Source: Synanceia verrucosa
Lineage: Eukaryota; Chordata; Actinopteri; Perciformes; Synanceiidae
Length of the DNA stretch: 64,000 nucleotides
Direction of reading: 5' to 3'
Assembly: GCA_029721515.1 (NCBI GenBank)
Contig: CM056553.1
Span: 13,086,447-13,150,446 of the forward strand
The position numbers and the translations under genes were made by a program. Positions 12,867 through 25,100 of this stretch are shown here, piece after piece (within the stretch, counting starts at the first letter, position 1; the number at the start of each line of letters is the position of its first letter). The notes below the pieces were generated by a model. That model did not search any database and was not told where the DNA came from. It saw nothing but the letters and a program-made list of their open reading frames with translations.

Positions 12867-13563
12867 GAGCCTTGGTGTGTTGCTTACTGCATCTGGGTCC
12901 TAGTCGTACTGCAATCACCAGCCTTCCTTCCTGACAGCTGCAGCTCTATTCACATGTACTGTGTGTAATGAGAATACTGTGAGACACACCTACTGTCACC
13001 ACTAACACCCACAGGACTTTCACCACTTTTTCATGAGGTATTCATGAATACCCAAGTGTGACTTGAGTGATCACTTTTGTTTGTTTGAAAAGATAGTTTT
13101 CAGGTGACATGATCTACCTTACTGTATATGGCCCCTGCTAAACACTGCCAGCACATTGATGTAGTCTCATTTACTGGCAGCAGAGGGTGCCGTGGTGTAC
13201 ACCTCGTCAGTCTTTGTTTGTCCACAATCAGTAAAAGTTTCAATTCTGGGGCCCATTGCACAAAACTAGTGTTAGCCTGATTCTTTAGTTGGAAGCCCCA
13301 AGAACACACACCAGAGAAATCTGTTGAAAAAACAGTTTACAGATATTTATTCAGGTCACAGGTAAAGTATAGCAGCGCTGGGCTCTCAGGATCTCAGCCA
13401 TAGAGAGCCCTGAACCCTGAGGACAGTTCAGATTTATCTTCTTGGACTGGGCCTGTCCTGTACAGAGGCTGGACTTACATGCAACTGAGTGTAATTGGCC
13501 AGTTAACATCAACATGAGCAGGTCAACCACTGCTCATGTATTATTTTGAACTTGTGATACACT

Positions 13564-13596
13564 CTGTGTGTGTGTGTGTGTGCGTGTGTGTGTTGT
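13564..13596. repeat. Short GT-rich microsatellite
   Basis: An interrupted TG repeat with one CG step, ending TGTTGTG. Confidence 0.9.
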
Positions 13597-13691
13597 GAAT
13601 CAGGTGTGTAACTAATGTGACAGACCTAACTGCCAGATTAAGAACATCCTGTCATCACATTATCAAATCTTAAGTCAGCTATTCATTGTGA

Positions 13692-14289
13692 TTAAAGGTA
13701 CTATATGTAAGAAATGTATTTAAATTAATCATAAAATGGCCCTGATATGTCACCAGACATTAAAAATCATGTTCATTTCAAATACTTATATCACTGACAA
13801 CAGTAGTCCAGCCAGGATATTCTCCTTTAAAAAGCTAAGTCGCAACCCTCAGCTGATGTTTATGTTGTCATGTTGCGTTTTGGTCTGATGCGCCACCCTC
13901 CACCATCCGGGTTGCCAGCTCTGCTCTAGTTACCACAGCAGCAGCTACAAACATGTCGGATAAATAATGTCTAACGTTCCAAAACCTAAAAGACCTTGTT
14001 ATGAATCCAAAATACGTCATGACAAAGTCCAAAACCCAGGAGCTCCGCTCACTTTACCCCGTCTCTCCACAGCTCTCCTGTGGCACATTTCACTCCTTCT
14101 AAGCGTCCATGATGATGCCCAAGGTGGCTGCTTTTCATTCACTGTAATACTTTCTGTTCCTGTTGGATCCTGCAGCCTGACTGGCAACCTCTAGTCAGGG
14201 GAGAGGGAGAGGGGAGACACCGCGCTACAGTAATTTGAAAGTGATTGTAGTACCAGTTTCGGCCACAATCCTACATACAGTTCCTTTAA
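13692..14289. mobile_element. MITE-like element with TTAA ends
   Basis: The left end TTAAAGGTACTATATGTA and the right end TACATACAGTTCCTTTAA are imperfect inverted repeats (two mismatches over the outer 18 bases). Both edges are TTAA, the target and flank used by piggyBac-type transposons. The 598-bp interior is not coding; the open frame at 13967-14194 has no recognisable content. The interior text (gggttgccagctctgctcta, then aaacatgtcgg) is one I associate with a common fish repeat. The superfamily assignment is inferred from TTAA alone. Confidence 0.6.
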
Positions 14290-14399
14290 CTAAGAACATA
14301 CAGTCAGTGATATGAAATGAAGTAGAGAAACACAAATACAAGACACACAAAGTCAGAGATATATTCAACATAACATCATAAAAATATATTCAATTTAAC

Positions 14400-14520
14400 A
14401 CTAGGATAAGGGGTTAAGCTGGGCTATCTTCATTATCCTGGCTCAATTTATGATCTTGTTGCACAAAAGCAGTATATGTTATGATGTAGGCTAAGTTAGA
14501 ACAGAATAGAATAGATTTAT
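14400..14520. repeat. Possible DNA-transposon end fragment
   Basis: Pieces ggataaggggttaagctggg, tcctggctcaatttatgatc and gttgcacaaaagcagtat resemble the end region of a fish repeat with TTGCACAAAA-type tips. A related motif, gcccattgcacaaaactagt, occurs at about 13252. If both belong to one copy, the TTAA MITE is nested inside it. Confidence 0.3.
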
Positions 14521-14939
14521 TTAATCTCATCCCTTATCTCAGTCAGTGATCACTTATTCCACTGCACACTACACAATGTTATCACATTCAACTAGACCCA
14601 TTGCCATCATTTAAATATTTTATGATCATTAATTTCAGTAATTTTAGGTAAATGATGATTTTGCAATCACATTATGCAGTTTCCCATAGACTACATAAAT
14701 CATAAATATACAGTATACATCAAAGAGTAACATGATGTTCCTTTATTGAAAAAGGATAAATCAAAGAAAATAAACCATCATCTCCTTTCAAAACTGAAGT
14801 CACACAGTGACTCTCCAAGAGAGAAAGCACAGAATCAAACCATATTAAAGAACATAAGAATAAAAGCTCATTCAAAGGTCTGCATGTAATACACCCCACA
14901 GGTCCGCACACTGAAATAAATGCAGGACAAATCCATACA

Positions 14940-15610
14940 TAACAAATGAAACGTCAAATTAATGGATGCAACAGCTTCTCTGCAAGCTTATATATACACA
15001 CAGTAGACACAGGGCAGAAACTTTGTCAAAATGAAAATTAGTCCATGCATCTGCCACTTCTAGACTGGAAGATTGCAACTTTTTATTATCAGACTGCCCT
15101 AATAAGTCCATAAAGACTCTCTGAAACCATATTTCTCCTGTGTTAACCTCTCGCCAGCTCCCCATAAAATCTAGAATAGAATTTGAAATCACATGCAATG
15201 CTACATTAAAGAGCTCATAGTATCCTATAACCCTACGAGAACAAGATGCAAGATTACTGGGGTCTCCTAGCATCTACAAAAGCAGAATACAGATCCAAGG
15301 CTGGCTCTGGCTACCTTGCATCAGTCCATAGTTCTGCTGCTATAGGGCTAGACTGCTGGGGACACTGAGCTCCTCTTCCTCTTCATCTGGATGCCTCCAT
15401 GTCCCATTAAGGCATGTCATTAACTAGACTTCTCCCCTGAAGTCCTTGTTCTTTTTTTCATCTGACAGGTGTCCATAGGCTGAGGTTATATAGTGGAGAG
15501 GAGGTTGTATCATTCAGGCTTCATCTGTTTTGGGAGGTGGAGAAGAGGCCATGCTGCTTAGGCCCTACCTATTGGAGCAGTGGAGACGAGGATGTGTTTG
15601 CACTGTTAAG
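14940..15610. repeat. Probable decayed interspersed repeat
   Basis: The stretch around 15330-15470 (gctgctatagggctagactg, gacactgagctcctcttcct, cccctgaagtccttgttctt) resembles a widespread fish repeat. The part before it (14960-15280) has an open minus-strand frame of 104 residues without recognisable domains. Family and boundaries are not resolved. Confidence 0.35.
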
Positions 15611-15634
15611 CTTTCTACCCCAGAGTCAATGTGG

Positions 15635-16750
15635 TACAGGGGTTGGACAATGAAACGGAAATGCCTGGTTTGAAACCACAACAATTCATTAGTATAGTAT
15701 CCTTTTGTGATACAATGCCGATCAGGATCAGTTTGTCTTGGGAATGACAGATACAAGTGCTGCACAGTGGCCAGAGGGATTTTGAGCCATTCTTCTTGCA
15801 GAATAGTGGCCAGGTCACTACGTGATTCTGGTGGAGGAAAACGTTTCCTGACTCGCTCCTCCAAAACACCCCAAAGTAGCTCAATAATATTTAGATCTGG
15901 TGACTGTGCAGGCCATGGGAGATGTTCTTGCTGTGTGTATTGGTGCATTATCATCCTGATACACAGCACTGCCTTCGGGATACAATGTTTGAACCACTGG
16001 GTGCACATGGTCCTCCAGAATGGTTCAGTAGTCCATGGCAGTGACGTGCCCATCGAGCACAAGTATTGGGCCTAGGGAACGCCATGATATTGCAGCCCAA
16101 ACCATCATCAATCCAACTCAACAGAGAACAATACACGTTTCACATTGTCCACAGCCCAAGATTTTTGCTGCCGGCACCGTTGAAACCAACATTTGGCATT
16201 GGCACGAGTGACCAAAGGTTTGGCTATAGCAGCCCGGCCCTGTGGAGCTCCCGACTGACAGTTTTGGTGGAAACAGGAGAGTTGAGGTGCACATTTAATT
16301 CTGCAGTGAGTTGGGCAGCTGTGGTTTTATGTTTTTTGGATACAATCCGGGTTAGCGTCCGATTATCCCTTTCAGACAGCTTCCTCTTGCTTCCACAGTT
16401 ACTCCTGTTGGATGTGGGTCATCCTTCTTGGTGGTATGCTGACATTACCCTGGATAACGTGGCTTTTGATACATCACAAAGACTTGCTGTCTTGGTCACA
16501 GATGCACCAGCAAGACGTGCAGCAACAATTTGTCCTCTTTTGAACTCTGATATGTCACCCATAATGTTATTATGGGTATAATATTTTAAGCAAAACTGTG
16601 TTATTACTCTGCTAATTGAACCTTCACACTCTGCTCTTACTGGTGCAATGTGCAAACAATGAAGTTTGGCTGCCAGGCTGGTCAAGTTTAGCCATGAAAC
16701 CTCAAACACTAAATTGACCAGTGTTTCAGTTTCATTGTCCAACCCCTGTA
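15635..16750 (-). mobile_element. Tc1-like transposon, full length but inactive
   Basis: The element is bounded by TA at 15635-15636 and 16749-16750, the target duplication of Tc1/mariner elements. The terminal inverted repeats begin CAGGGGTTGGACAATGAAAC on the left, with the exact complement on the right; similarity then continues imperfectly for about twelve more bases. The length between TA dinucleotides (1,112 bp) fits Tc1-like elements. The single gene inside is on the minus strand and is broken. Confidence 0.92.
15680..16562 (-). pseudogene. Tc1-like transposase, broken
   Basis: Reading from ATG at 16562, the N-terminal helix-turn-helix region is clear (FKRGQIVAARLAGASV, then KATLSRVMSAYH). 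A TGA follows after about 47 codons. Similarity resumes in another frame (LSERDNRTLTRIVSKKHKT, AAQLTAELNVHLNSPVSTK). The C-terminal part is again in its own frame and carries HLPWPAQSPDLNIIELLWGV, the block around the third catalytic acidic residue of the DDE domain, followed by EEWLKIPLATVQHLYLSFPR. The region around the first catalytic Asp is disrupted by indels. The gene cannot make a working transposase, but the inverted repeats are intact, so the copy could in principle have been mobilised by a relative. Confidence 0.88.
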
Positions 16751-17560
16751 TGTTGTGGAGTGGTAGGGCAGCCCAAGCTTAATTTTTTCATATTAGCTTG
16801 GCGTGGTGGAGAGAAGGACATTGGCTGATGCTGCTCTTCATCCCCCTGTGCATTTTTCATTGTTGTTACTATGTACAAACAACATCTATTGCTCGTCTGT
16901 CTATCCTGGAAGAGAGATCCCTCCTCTGTTGCTCTTCCTGAGGGCTCTACCATTTCTTTTCCCTGATAAAAGGTTTGTTTGGGGGGATTTTTTTCCTTTG
17001 TCGATGTGAGGGTGGACAGAGGGTGTTGTAACCTGTAGAGATTGTGTAAAATTGACTTGACTTACTGAGGCAATAAATCAAGTGACAAGTAGAATCATTT
17101 TCTCATGGACTTAACCTTTACATACTCTTCAAATTCAGAAAGACACACAGGGAACAGAAACAACAATTACCCACATATGGCCGGGGCCACAACATATGGT
17201 CAGAAGTGGCCTGACTTAAAACAGATTTTTGGTGGTGAACGGATCCAATTCAGCAGCACCACCAAAAATTAATGAGTTTTAAGTTAGACCACTCCTGAAA
17301 ATCCTGAAAATTTTGTCAAATACCATCTATAACTTTTTGAGTTACTTTGCAAACCGACACAACAGCGGGGGTAACTTTAAATAAAAAGTCGCCACAACTT
17401 TGGCGGAGGTCTGCACTCTCTGAATGCTTTTCTAGTTTGCTTTGTTTTGACAAGCTGTACTATGATATGTTTTTCACGTTATAAAATGGCATTTTTGCAT
17501 TTGCTTTGAAAATACTGGAAGATGAAATTATTCAGCATAGTACGATAAGGCTATTTAAGA
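16751..17560. other. Intergenic, nothing recognised
   Basis: Between the Tc1-like element and the tandem array. No credible gene or RNA; open frames at 16803-17009 and 16732-16953 look random. Confidence 0.4.
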
Positions 17561-17599
17561 AAAGTATTAGAGTATTATTAAAGTATTAGTATTAGAAAA

Positions 17600-19200
17600 T
17601 AGTTTTTTTTCAACATAAATGACCATGACTTCATGCATTATTAAGACTTTTTAAGACATTTTTAAAAAGTGTCATTTTTTTAACAACCAAACTATAACAA
17701 ACCATAAAAAGGAATTTTGAGGACTCTTTGTGACGTTTCATGAAGAGACATTTTTTGACATTTTCAACATACTATATAGTATGACCATTTCTTTAACAAA
17801 TTTTCAACATAAATTACAGTGAATACTTTCAGCAAACTCTTATAAGGCATTTTGAAGACATTTTATGACATTTTACGATGTGACATTTTTTAACTTTTTC
17901 ATCATACTATAGTATGACCAATTTCTGACATCATAAACAATGGCATTTTTACAACTTTTTTTCTATGAATCACCATGAATTCTTTCAACATTATGTAAAA
18001 AGGTATTTCACTAAACTTGTATGACTTTGTATGGCATTCTACATTGATATTTTTGGAAAGTTATTGACATTCTAAAACATTTTTCTTTTTCACCACTTTT
18101 TTAACATAAATTACATTGAATTCATTCATTTTGAGGACATTTTATGACTTTTTATGATGTGACATTTTTGACTATTTCAACATACTATAATATCAACACT
18201 TTTTTAAATTTTTGACATCCGAAAAAAGCACTTTCACCATATCTTTCAACATAAATTACCATGAAATTATTAAACATTTTACAATAAGGCATTTTTAGAA
18301 TTTGTTATGATTCATTTTTGAGTTTTTCGACATTCTAGAGTATGACCATTTTTGACATCCTAAAAATGGCTTTTTCACCACTTTTGTTCAACAAAAAATA
18401 TCATTAATTCATTTAACATGAACATACAATGCATTTTGAAGACTTTTCATGATGTTACTTTTTTTTACTTTTTTGAAATACAATATAATATTATCTGACC
18501 ATTTTTCTAATTTTTGCGTAACATGCCTTTTTCACCATTTTTTTTGAACATTAATAACAATGACTTCATTCAACATGCTATAATAACACACTTTGAGGAC
18601 TTTTTCTGACATTTTAATGACGTGACTTTTTTTTTACTTTTTGGACCTACTATAGTTTAGCCATCTTGTGAAAATTTTTGAAATTCCATAAAATGTCTTT
18701 TTTACCACTTTTTGCAACATAAATTGTAATGAATTCATTCAACATACTTAATTAGACATTTTGAGCACTTTTTATGACATTTTACGATGTGAACTGTTTT
18801 TTCACCTCTTGAACAAACTATAGTATGACCATGTTTACATTTTTTTTGGCATACTAAAATGGCTTTTCACCACTTTTTTCAAAATAAATGACCATGAATT
18901 CATTCAACATACTGTAAAAAGCCAGCTTAAGGACTTTTCATGACATTTTAAGGGACATTTTTTTTTTTTACTTTTTCAACATATATATGTCCATGTTTTA
19001 AATTTGACATCCTAAAAAATGTCCTTTTCACCACTTTTTTATGTAAATTACCATGAGTTAATTCAACATACTATAATAATACATTTTGAGGACTTTTAAT
19101 GACATTTTATGTGACTTTTTTAACTTTTTACTTTACATTTTTGACCATTGATTTATTTTAGACAACCTAAAATAGTTTTTTTCACCTGTTTTTTCAACAT
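17600..19200. repeat. Degenerate tandem array, about 160-bp unit
   Basis: A recurring sentence appears about nine to ten times: gacattttt, caacatactatagtatgacc, a gacatcctaaaaatgg block, ttttcaccactttttt, caacataaattaccatgaat, tcattcaacatac, then gaggactttttatgac. Positions of the attcaacat block (about 18565, 18731, 18896, 19053) give spacings of 157-166 bp. Earlier copies are more diverged and closer together. The array is very AT-rich and has no coding potential. It ends just past the inferred ahnak transcript end. Confidence 0.8.
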
Positions 19201-19309
19201 AAATAATAATTAATTGAAAACTTAGATTAAATTATTGCAATGTAAAACAAAATACAGACACAATCAAGCATATTCCATACCCCATAAGTAAATACATAAT
19301 ATCAATAAA

Positions 19310-20264
19310 TTCTATAAAGCCTTTTATTTTGTTTAATTGACAGAACGCACGCACACAAGAATCGACCCAGAGAATCATGCTCTATCAAAATCATGTCTAA
19401 TTAAAACTATGCAACTTTCTATCAAGACAGATTTTGTTTGCTATCAAAAAGTGACACTTTGTGACTTTTATCATTATCATAAGGTGTGTGTACACAGTCA
19501 GGAAATAGAATACAAAGGGCCATAAAACAGGTAAGAATGAAAATGATAACAGCATTAAGAAGCAAATGAAACAATACATATTTTGTTAAATGACTAAGAG
19601 GTTGAATAAAGTTTCTTAAAAAATTAACAGCACTTCAGAGAGTTGGTAGTTTCCAAACAGTGATTGTCTTTGCAATTATGGTATGTACAACACCACTGAT
19701 CTTTAAAATGTGTTACAAAGGACCAGCTCTATGTTGCCTAAATATGCTTCGACACTGACTAGATAATTTCAAAGCTCAAAAACAAAATCATTTCATACAT
19801 AAGCTGGTAACTGTGAATATTTGTGTCTGGGTGTATAAACAACATTTTCCTTCAAAATAACAATTGTAGTATCTGTTCTGTGCAATAGACCCTGGATGCA
19901 AATATATACCACACCTTTCATTAATAGCATTCATTTAATAGAATGAAATAGGACAAAATAACAACCCTGTAATAAACTATTTGTGAAAATTTGGTGAGAT
20001 GGTAGATGTTCAATAAATCTGGACTATGTACAAATGACAATATTTATTATTACAATACAAATTAATCTTATTTACATTTATAGGGGATTTTAAACAATCT
20101 CATGCACTGTGGTCTAACAACTAAAAAAATATTATTCACTGGTTAACAATATTGAGATGACTGTGTATATCCCCTTAAGTTTTAAAGATCTATAGAATGA
20201 AGAATTTGCCATATTAGGAGAGTATATTTCAGTGTACATGAGAGAGTTTAATTTACCTCATAAT
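19310..20264 (-). other. ahnak: ahnak 3' untranslated region (inferred)
   Basis: The sequence directly downstream of the ahnak stop codon is AT-rich and non-repetitive until the tandem array begins. Minus-strand AATAAA hexamers occur at 20048-20043 and 19328-19323, and either could direct polyadenylation. The end at about 19310 assumes use of the distal site. An ATGAG/GTAAAT sequence shortly after the stop resembles a weak splice donor, but I have no reason to think it is used. Confidence 0.45.
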
Positions 20265-22120
20265 TCATAATTTTTTTGGTGAAACAGATAGTTCAAGTCT
20301 TGGAAACCTGAAACCACCCCTTGAACCACTGTCACTGCTGGAAGATGAAGACAATCTTGATTTTTTGGATGGTAGAGAAACACCTGAACCTGCTTCACCC
20401 TCCTCACCGAGTGACACTTCATATGAGCCCTTTGACTTTGAACCAAAACCTCCGAAAGTGCCAAACTTCAACTTGCCTTTCTTTCCTCTGACCTTACTTC
20501 CTCCTAGGTCTAATGAAATGTTGCCACCCTCAGCTTCTAAGTGAGCTGAAGGTGAACTAACTGCAAGTCCTCCCTCATCACTCAAAGAAGAAGATCGATG
20601 CCTTGATTTCTTGAATAGATCCAGTGAGGCTGACTTGGCTTTAGTTGACACACTGAACCCTGGACCACCCTCTAATTCTAATTTTCCACTCATCAGTTCC
20701 CCAGCATGTAACTTGCCACCTTTTCCACTTCCACTCAATTCTACCTCTGGTCCCTGAAGATCACCTACACTACTGCCCTTCACTTTTGATTTGCCAAACA
20801 ATTTTGGCATCTTTACCTTTAGTTTGCCTTCTCTGTGCCTCAGGTCTGGACTGGGAACCTCAATATCTTGAGAACTGTCTTGGCATTGAACAGATGGAGA
20901 CTGGATGTTTATGCCTCCACTAGCTGACTCAACATTTCCTTCACCTCCATGAACTTCCAATTGAGGCAGAGCAATTCCAAATTTTGGTACCTTGATTTTG
21001 GGAAATGTTATAGTACCTTCTGGGAAATGAAGGCCACCACTTGCACTGCCGCCTGGAGCACTTACATCCATCTCTGCACCACCTTTTATATTTATTTTTG
21101 GGCCTTTAAAACCTGCAGACATGGTTGTCTCTCCTTGGTTGTTTGGCTCTGCATCAATATCACAAGTAGACACTTTCACATTTGACATTTTAATAGTAGG
21201 AGTCTTTAATTTCACATCTGCTCCTTCCAAATTCAAATCTGGTGTACCAATACCAGATCCTTCAACAGAAGTGCTCAGGCTAGCAGATGGAAAATCTATG
21301 TCAGGTGATTTGAATCCTGCTGACAAAGATCCATCGCCTTTTGATTTTGGTGATTTAATATCTAATTCCACATCAGGAAAATGAAGCTTACCAAAGACAG
21401 GCTTCTTTACCTTTGTTCCTTTGACATGAATATCGGTTGTGTCTACATCCAGGTCCACTGCAGGTGTTTCAATGTCTACATCTGATGTCATTGCCTTTCC
21501 TTTCACTTTAGGTAGCTTGAATTTCCCCTTTTTGCCCTTTACATTGATATGAACATCAGGGGCATCAAGACTTGATTCAGTATATGGCAGACTAACTTCT
21601 GTCTTGGGACCTTTACCCTCCACTTCTGGGGATATCATTCCAAACTTAGGACCTTTAAACTTAGGAAAAGTAACTCCTGTCTTCACCAGATCAATCGACA
21701 CACCTTCCATAGTGATGGTGGGTACTGCAATGTCGGCATTTGGACCTTTGATATTTGTTTCCAATGTGGGCAGTGGTGCATCAATCTTACCTTTGATTTT
21801 AGGCCCTGTTACTCTGAGGTCAAGATCAGATTTTTTCAAATCAATGTTTCCTTTGGGTAGGTTAATATCAACATCTGAACTATCCAATTTTGGACTTCTA
21901 ATGTTAAATGATGGCATTGTAATTTCTGTCGATTCAAATCCACCCTTAGGCCCTTCAAAATTGACATCTGGACCTTTGAGGTCTCCGTCTATCTTTGGAA
22001 CTGACATATCCACAGAACCAAGATTTAAATCCACACCTGGCATGTTGAATTTTGGTCCTTTCACATTTGCATTAGGTCCTTGAATGTCAACCTCTGGTAC
22101 TTTCACATCAACAGTTGCTT
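20265..22120 (-). other. ahnak: AHNAK C-terminal region
   Basis: About 615 residues without the 178-residue period. Older motifs (VKKPVFGKLHFPDVELDIKS, FPKIKVPKFGIALPQLEV) lead into the conserved tail. The last 120 residues hold FKKSRHRSSSLSDEGG, RGKKGKLKFGTFGGFGSKSK, KKSRLSSSSSSDSG and an LELSVSPKKL end, all matching the vertebrate AHNAK C-terminus. Family knowledge places annexin A2/S100A10- and actin-binding and nuclear-localisation functions in this part of mammalian AHNAK. The basic and serine-rich clusters here fit nuclear import and phosphorylation, but that is inference. Confidence 0.88.
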
Positions 22121-25100
22121 TGAAATCCACATCTGGCACGGAAATCTTCGGTCCTGAAATGCTTGGCATGTTGAATTTGGGTCCTTGGATTTTTCCACTT
22201 GGACTCTCCATATCAAAGTCTGGTCCTTTGATATCCAACTCAGGGGCTTTAACATTAATGTCAGCTTTCGGAAGGCTGACATCAATTTCTGGCCCTTCAA
22301 CATGTGGACCTTTTAGCCCCAAAGATGGCATGGTAAATTTTGGCATTTTGAATTTGGGCCCTTTCAAATTGGCCTCAGGACCTTCAATATCAATGTCTGG
22401 TCCTTTAATGTCTGCTTCAGGTGCTTTAACATCAATGTTAGCTTTTGGGAGGTTTATATCAACATCTGGACCTTCCAATTTTGGACCTTTGAAGCCAAAT
22501 GTTGGCATTTTGATTTTAGGCAGATCAAACCCACCTTTCGGACCTTCAATATCAACCTGTGGACCTTTGATGTCCATCTCAGGTGTTTTTATGTCCCCTT
22601 TTATCTTTGGCACTGACATATCCACATCACCTTTAATTGTGGGAACTTTCACATTGAAATCCACATCTGGCACGGAAATCTTCGGTCCTGTAATGCTTGG
22701 CATGTTGAATTTGGGTCCTTTGATTTTTCCACTTGGACTCTCCATATCGAAGTCTGGTCCTTTGATATCCAACTCAGGGGCTTTAACATCAATGTTAGCC
22801 TCTGGGAGGTTTATATCAACATCTGGACCTTCAAATTTTGAACCTTTAAAACCAAATTTGGGCATTTTGATTTTAGGCAAATCAAACCCACCTTTCGGAC
22901 CTTCAATATCAACCTGTGGACCTTTGATGTCAATTTCAGGTGTTTTTATGTCTCCTTTAACCTTTGGCACTGACATATCCACATCACCTTTAATCGTGGG
23001 AACTTTCACATTGAAATCCACATCTGGCATGGAAATCTTCGGTCCTGAAATGCTTGGCATGTTGAATTTGGGTCCTTTGATTTTTCCACTTGGACTCTCC
23101 ATATTGAAGTCTGGTCCTTTGATATCCACTTCTGGGGCTTTAATGTCAATATCAGCTTTCGGGAGGCTGACATCCACTTCTGGTCCTTCAACGTGTGGAC
23201 CTTTTAGCCCGAAAGATGGCAAGTTAAATTTCGGCATTTTGAATTTGGGTCCTTTCAAGTTGGCCTCAGGACCTTCAATGTCAATGTCTGGTCTTTTAAT
23301 GTCTACTTCAGGTGCTTTAACATCAATGTTAGCTTTTGGGAGGTTTATATCAACATCTGGACCTTCCAATTTTGGACCTTTAACACCAAATTTGGGCATT
23401 TTGATTTTAGGCAGATCAAACCCACCTTTTGGACCTTCAATATCAACCTGTGGACCTTTGATGTCCAACTCAGGTGTTTTTATGTCCCCTTTCATCTTTG
23501 GCACTGACATATCCACATCACCTTTAATCGTGGGAACTTTCATGTTGAAATCCACATCTGGCATGGAAATCTTCGGTCCTGAAATGCTTGGCATGTTGAA
23601 TTTGGGTCCTGTGATTTTTCCACTTGGACTCTCCATATCGAAGTCTGGTCCTTTGATATCCACTTCTGGGGCTTTAATGTCAATATCAGCTTTCGGGAGG
23701 CTGACATCCACTTCTGGCCCTTCAACATGTGGACCTTTTAGCCCCACAGATGGCAAGTTAAATTTCGGCATTTTGAATTTGGGTCCTTTCAAGTTGGACT
23801 CAGGACCTTCAATGTCAATGTCTGGTCTTTTAATGTCAACTTCAGGTGCTTTAACATCAATGTTAGCTTCTGGGAGGTTTATATCAACATCTGGACCTTC
23901 CAAATTTGGACCTTTAAGACCAAATTTGGGCATTTTGATTTTAGGCAGATCGAACCCACCTTTTGGACCTTCAATATCAACCTGTGGACCTTTGATGTCC
24001 AACTCGAGTGTTTTTATGTCCCCTTTTATCTTTGGCACTGACATATCTACATCACCTTTAATCGTGGGAACTGTCACATTGAAATCCACATCTGGCATGG
24101 AAATCTTCGGTCCTGAAATGCTTGGTATGTTGAATTTGGGTCCTTTGATTTTTCCACTTGGACTCTCCATACCGAAGTCTGGTCCTTTGATATCTACTTC
24201 TGGGGCTTTAATGTCAATATCAGCTTTCGGGAGGCTGACATCCACTTCTGGCCCTTCAACATGTGGACCTTTTAGTCCCAAAGATGGCAAGTTAAATTTC
24301 GGCATTTTGAATTTGGGTCCTTTCAAGTTGGCCTCAGGACCTTCAATATCAATGTCTGGTCCTTTAATGTCTAATTCAGGTGCTTTAACATCAATGTTAG
24401 CCTCTGGGAGGTTTATATCAACATCTGGACCTTCCAATTTTGGACCTTTAACACCAAATTTGGGCATTTTGATTTTAGGCAGATCAAATCCACCTTTCGG
24501 ACCTTCAATATCAACCTGTGGACCTTTGATGTCCAACTCAGGTGTTTTTATGTCCCCTTTTATCTTTGACACTGACATATCCACATCACCTTTAATCGTG
24601 GGAACTTTCATGTTGAAATCCACGTCTGGCATAGAAATCTTCGGTCCTGAAATGCTTGGAATGTTGAATCTGGGTCCTTTGATTTTTCCACTTGGACTCT
24701 CCATATTGAAGTCTGGTCCTTTGATATCCAACTCAGGGGCTTTAACATCAATGTCAGCTTTTGGAAGGCTGACATCAATTTCTGGCCCTTCAACATGTGG
24801 ACCTTTTAGCCCCAAAGATGGCATGTTAAATTTTGGCATTTTGAATTTGGGTCCTTTCAAGTTGGCTTCAGGTCCTTCAATGTCAATGTCTGGGCCTTGA
24901 ATGTCCACCTCAGGTGCTTTAACATCAATGTTAGCTTCTGGGAGGTTTATATCAACATCTGGACCTTCGAATTTTGGACCTTTAAGACCAAATTTGGGAA
25001 TTTTGATTTTAGGTAGATCAAACCCACCTTTCGGACCTTCAATATCAACCTGTGGACCTTTGATGTCAATTTCAGGGGTTTTTATCTCCCCTTTTGTCTT

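Noticed and set aside
15707..16581. Plus-strand open frames of 122 and 171 residues
   Set aside because: They are antisense to the broken Tc1-like transposase.
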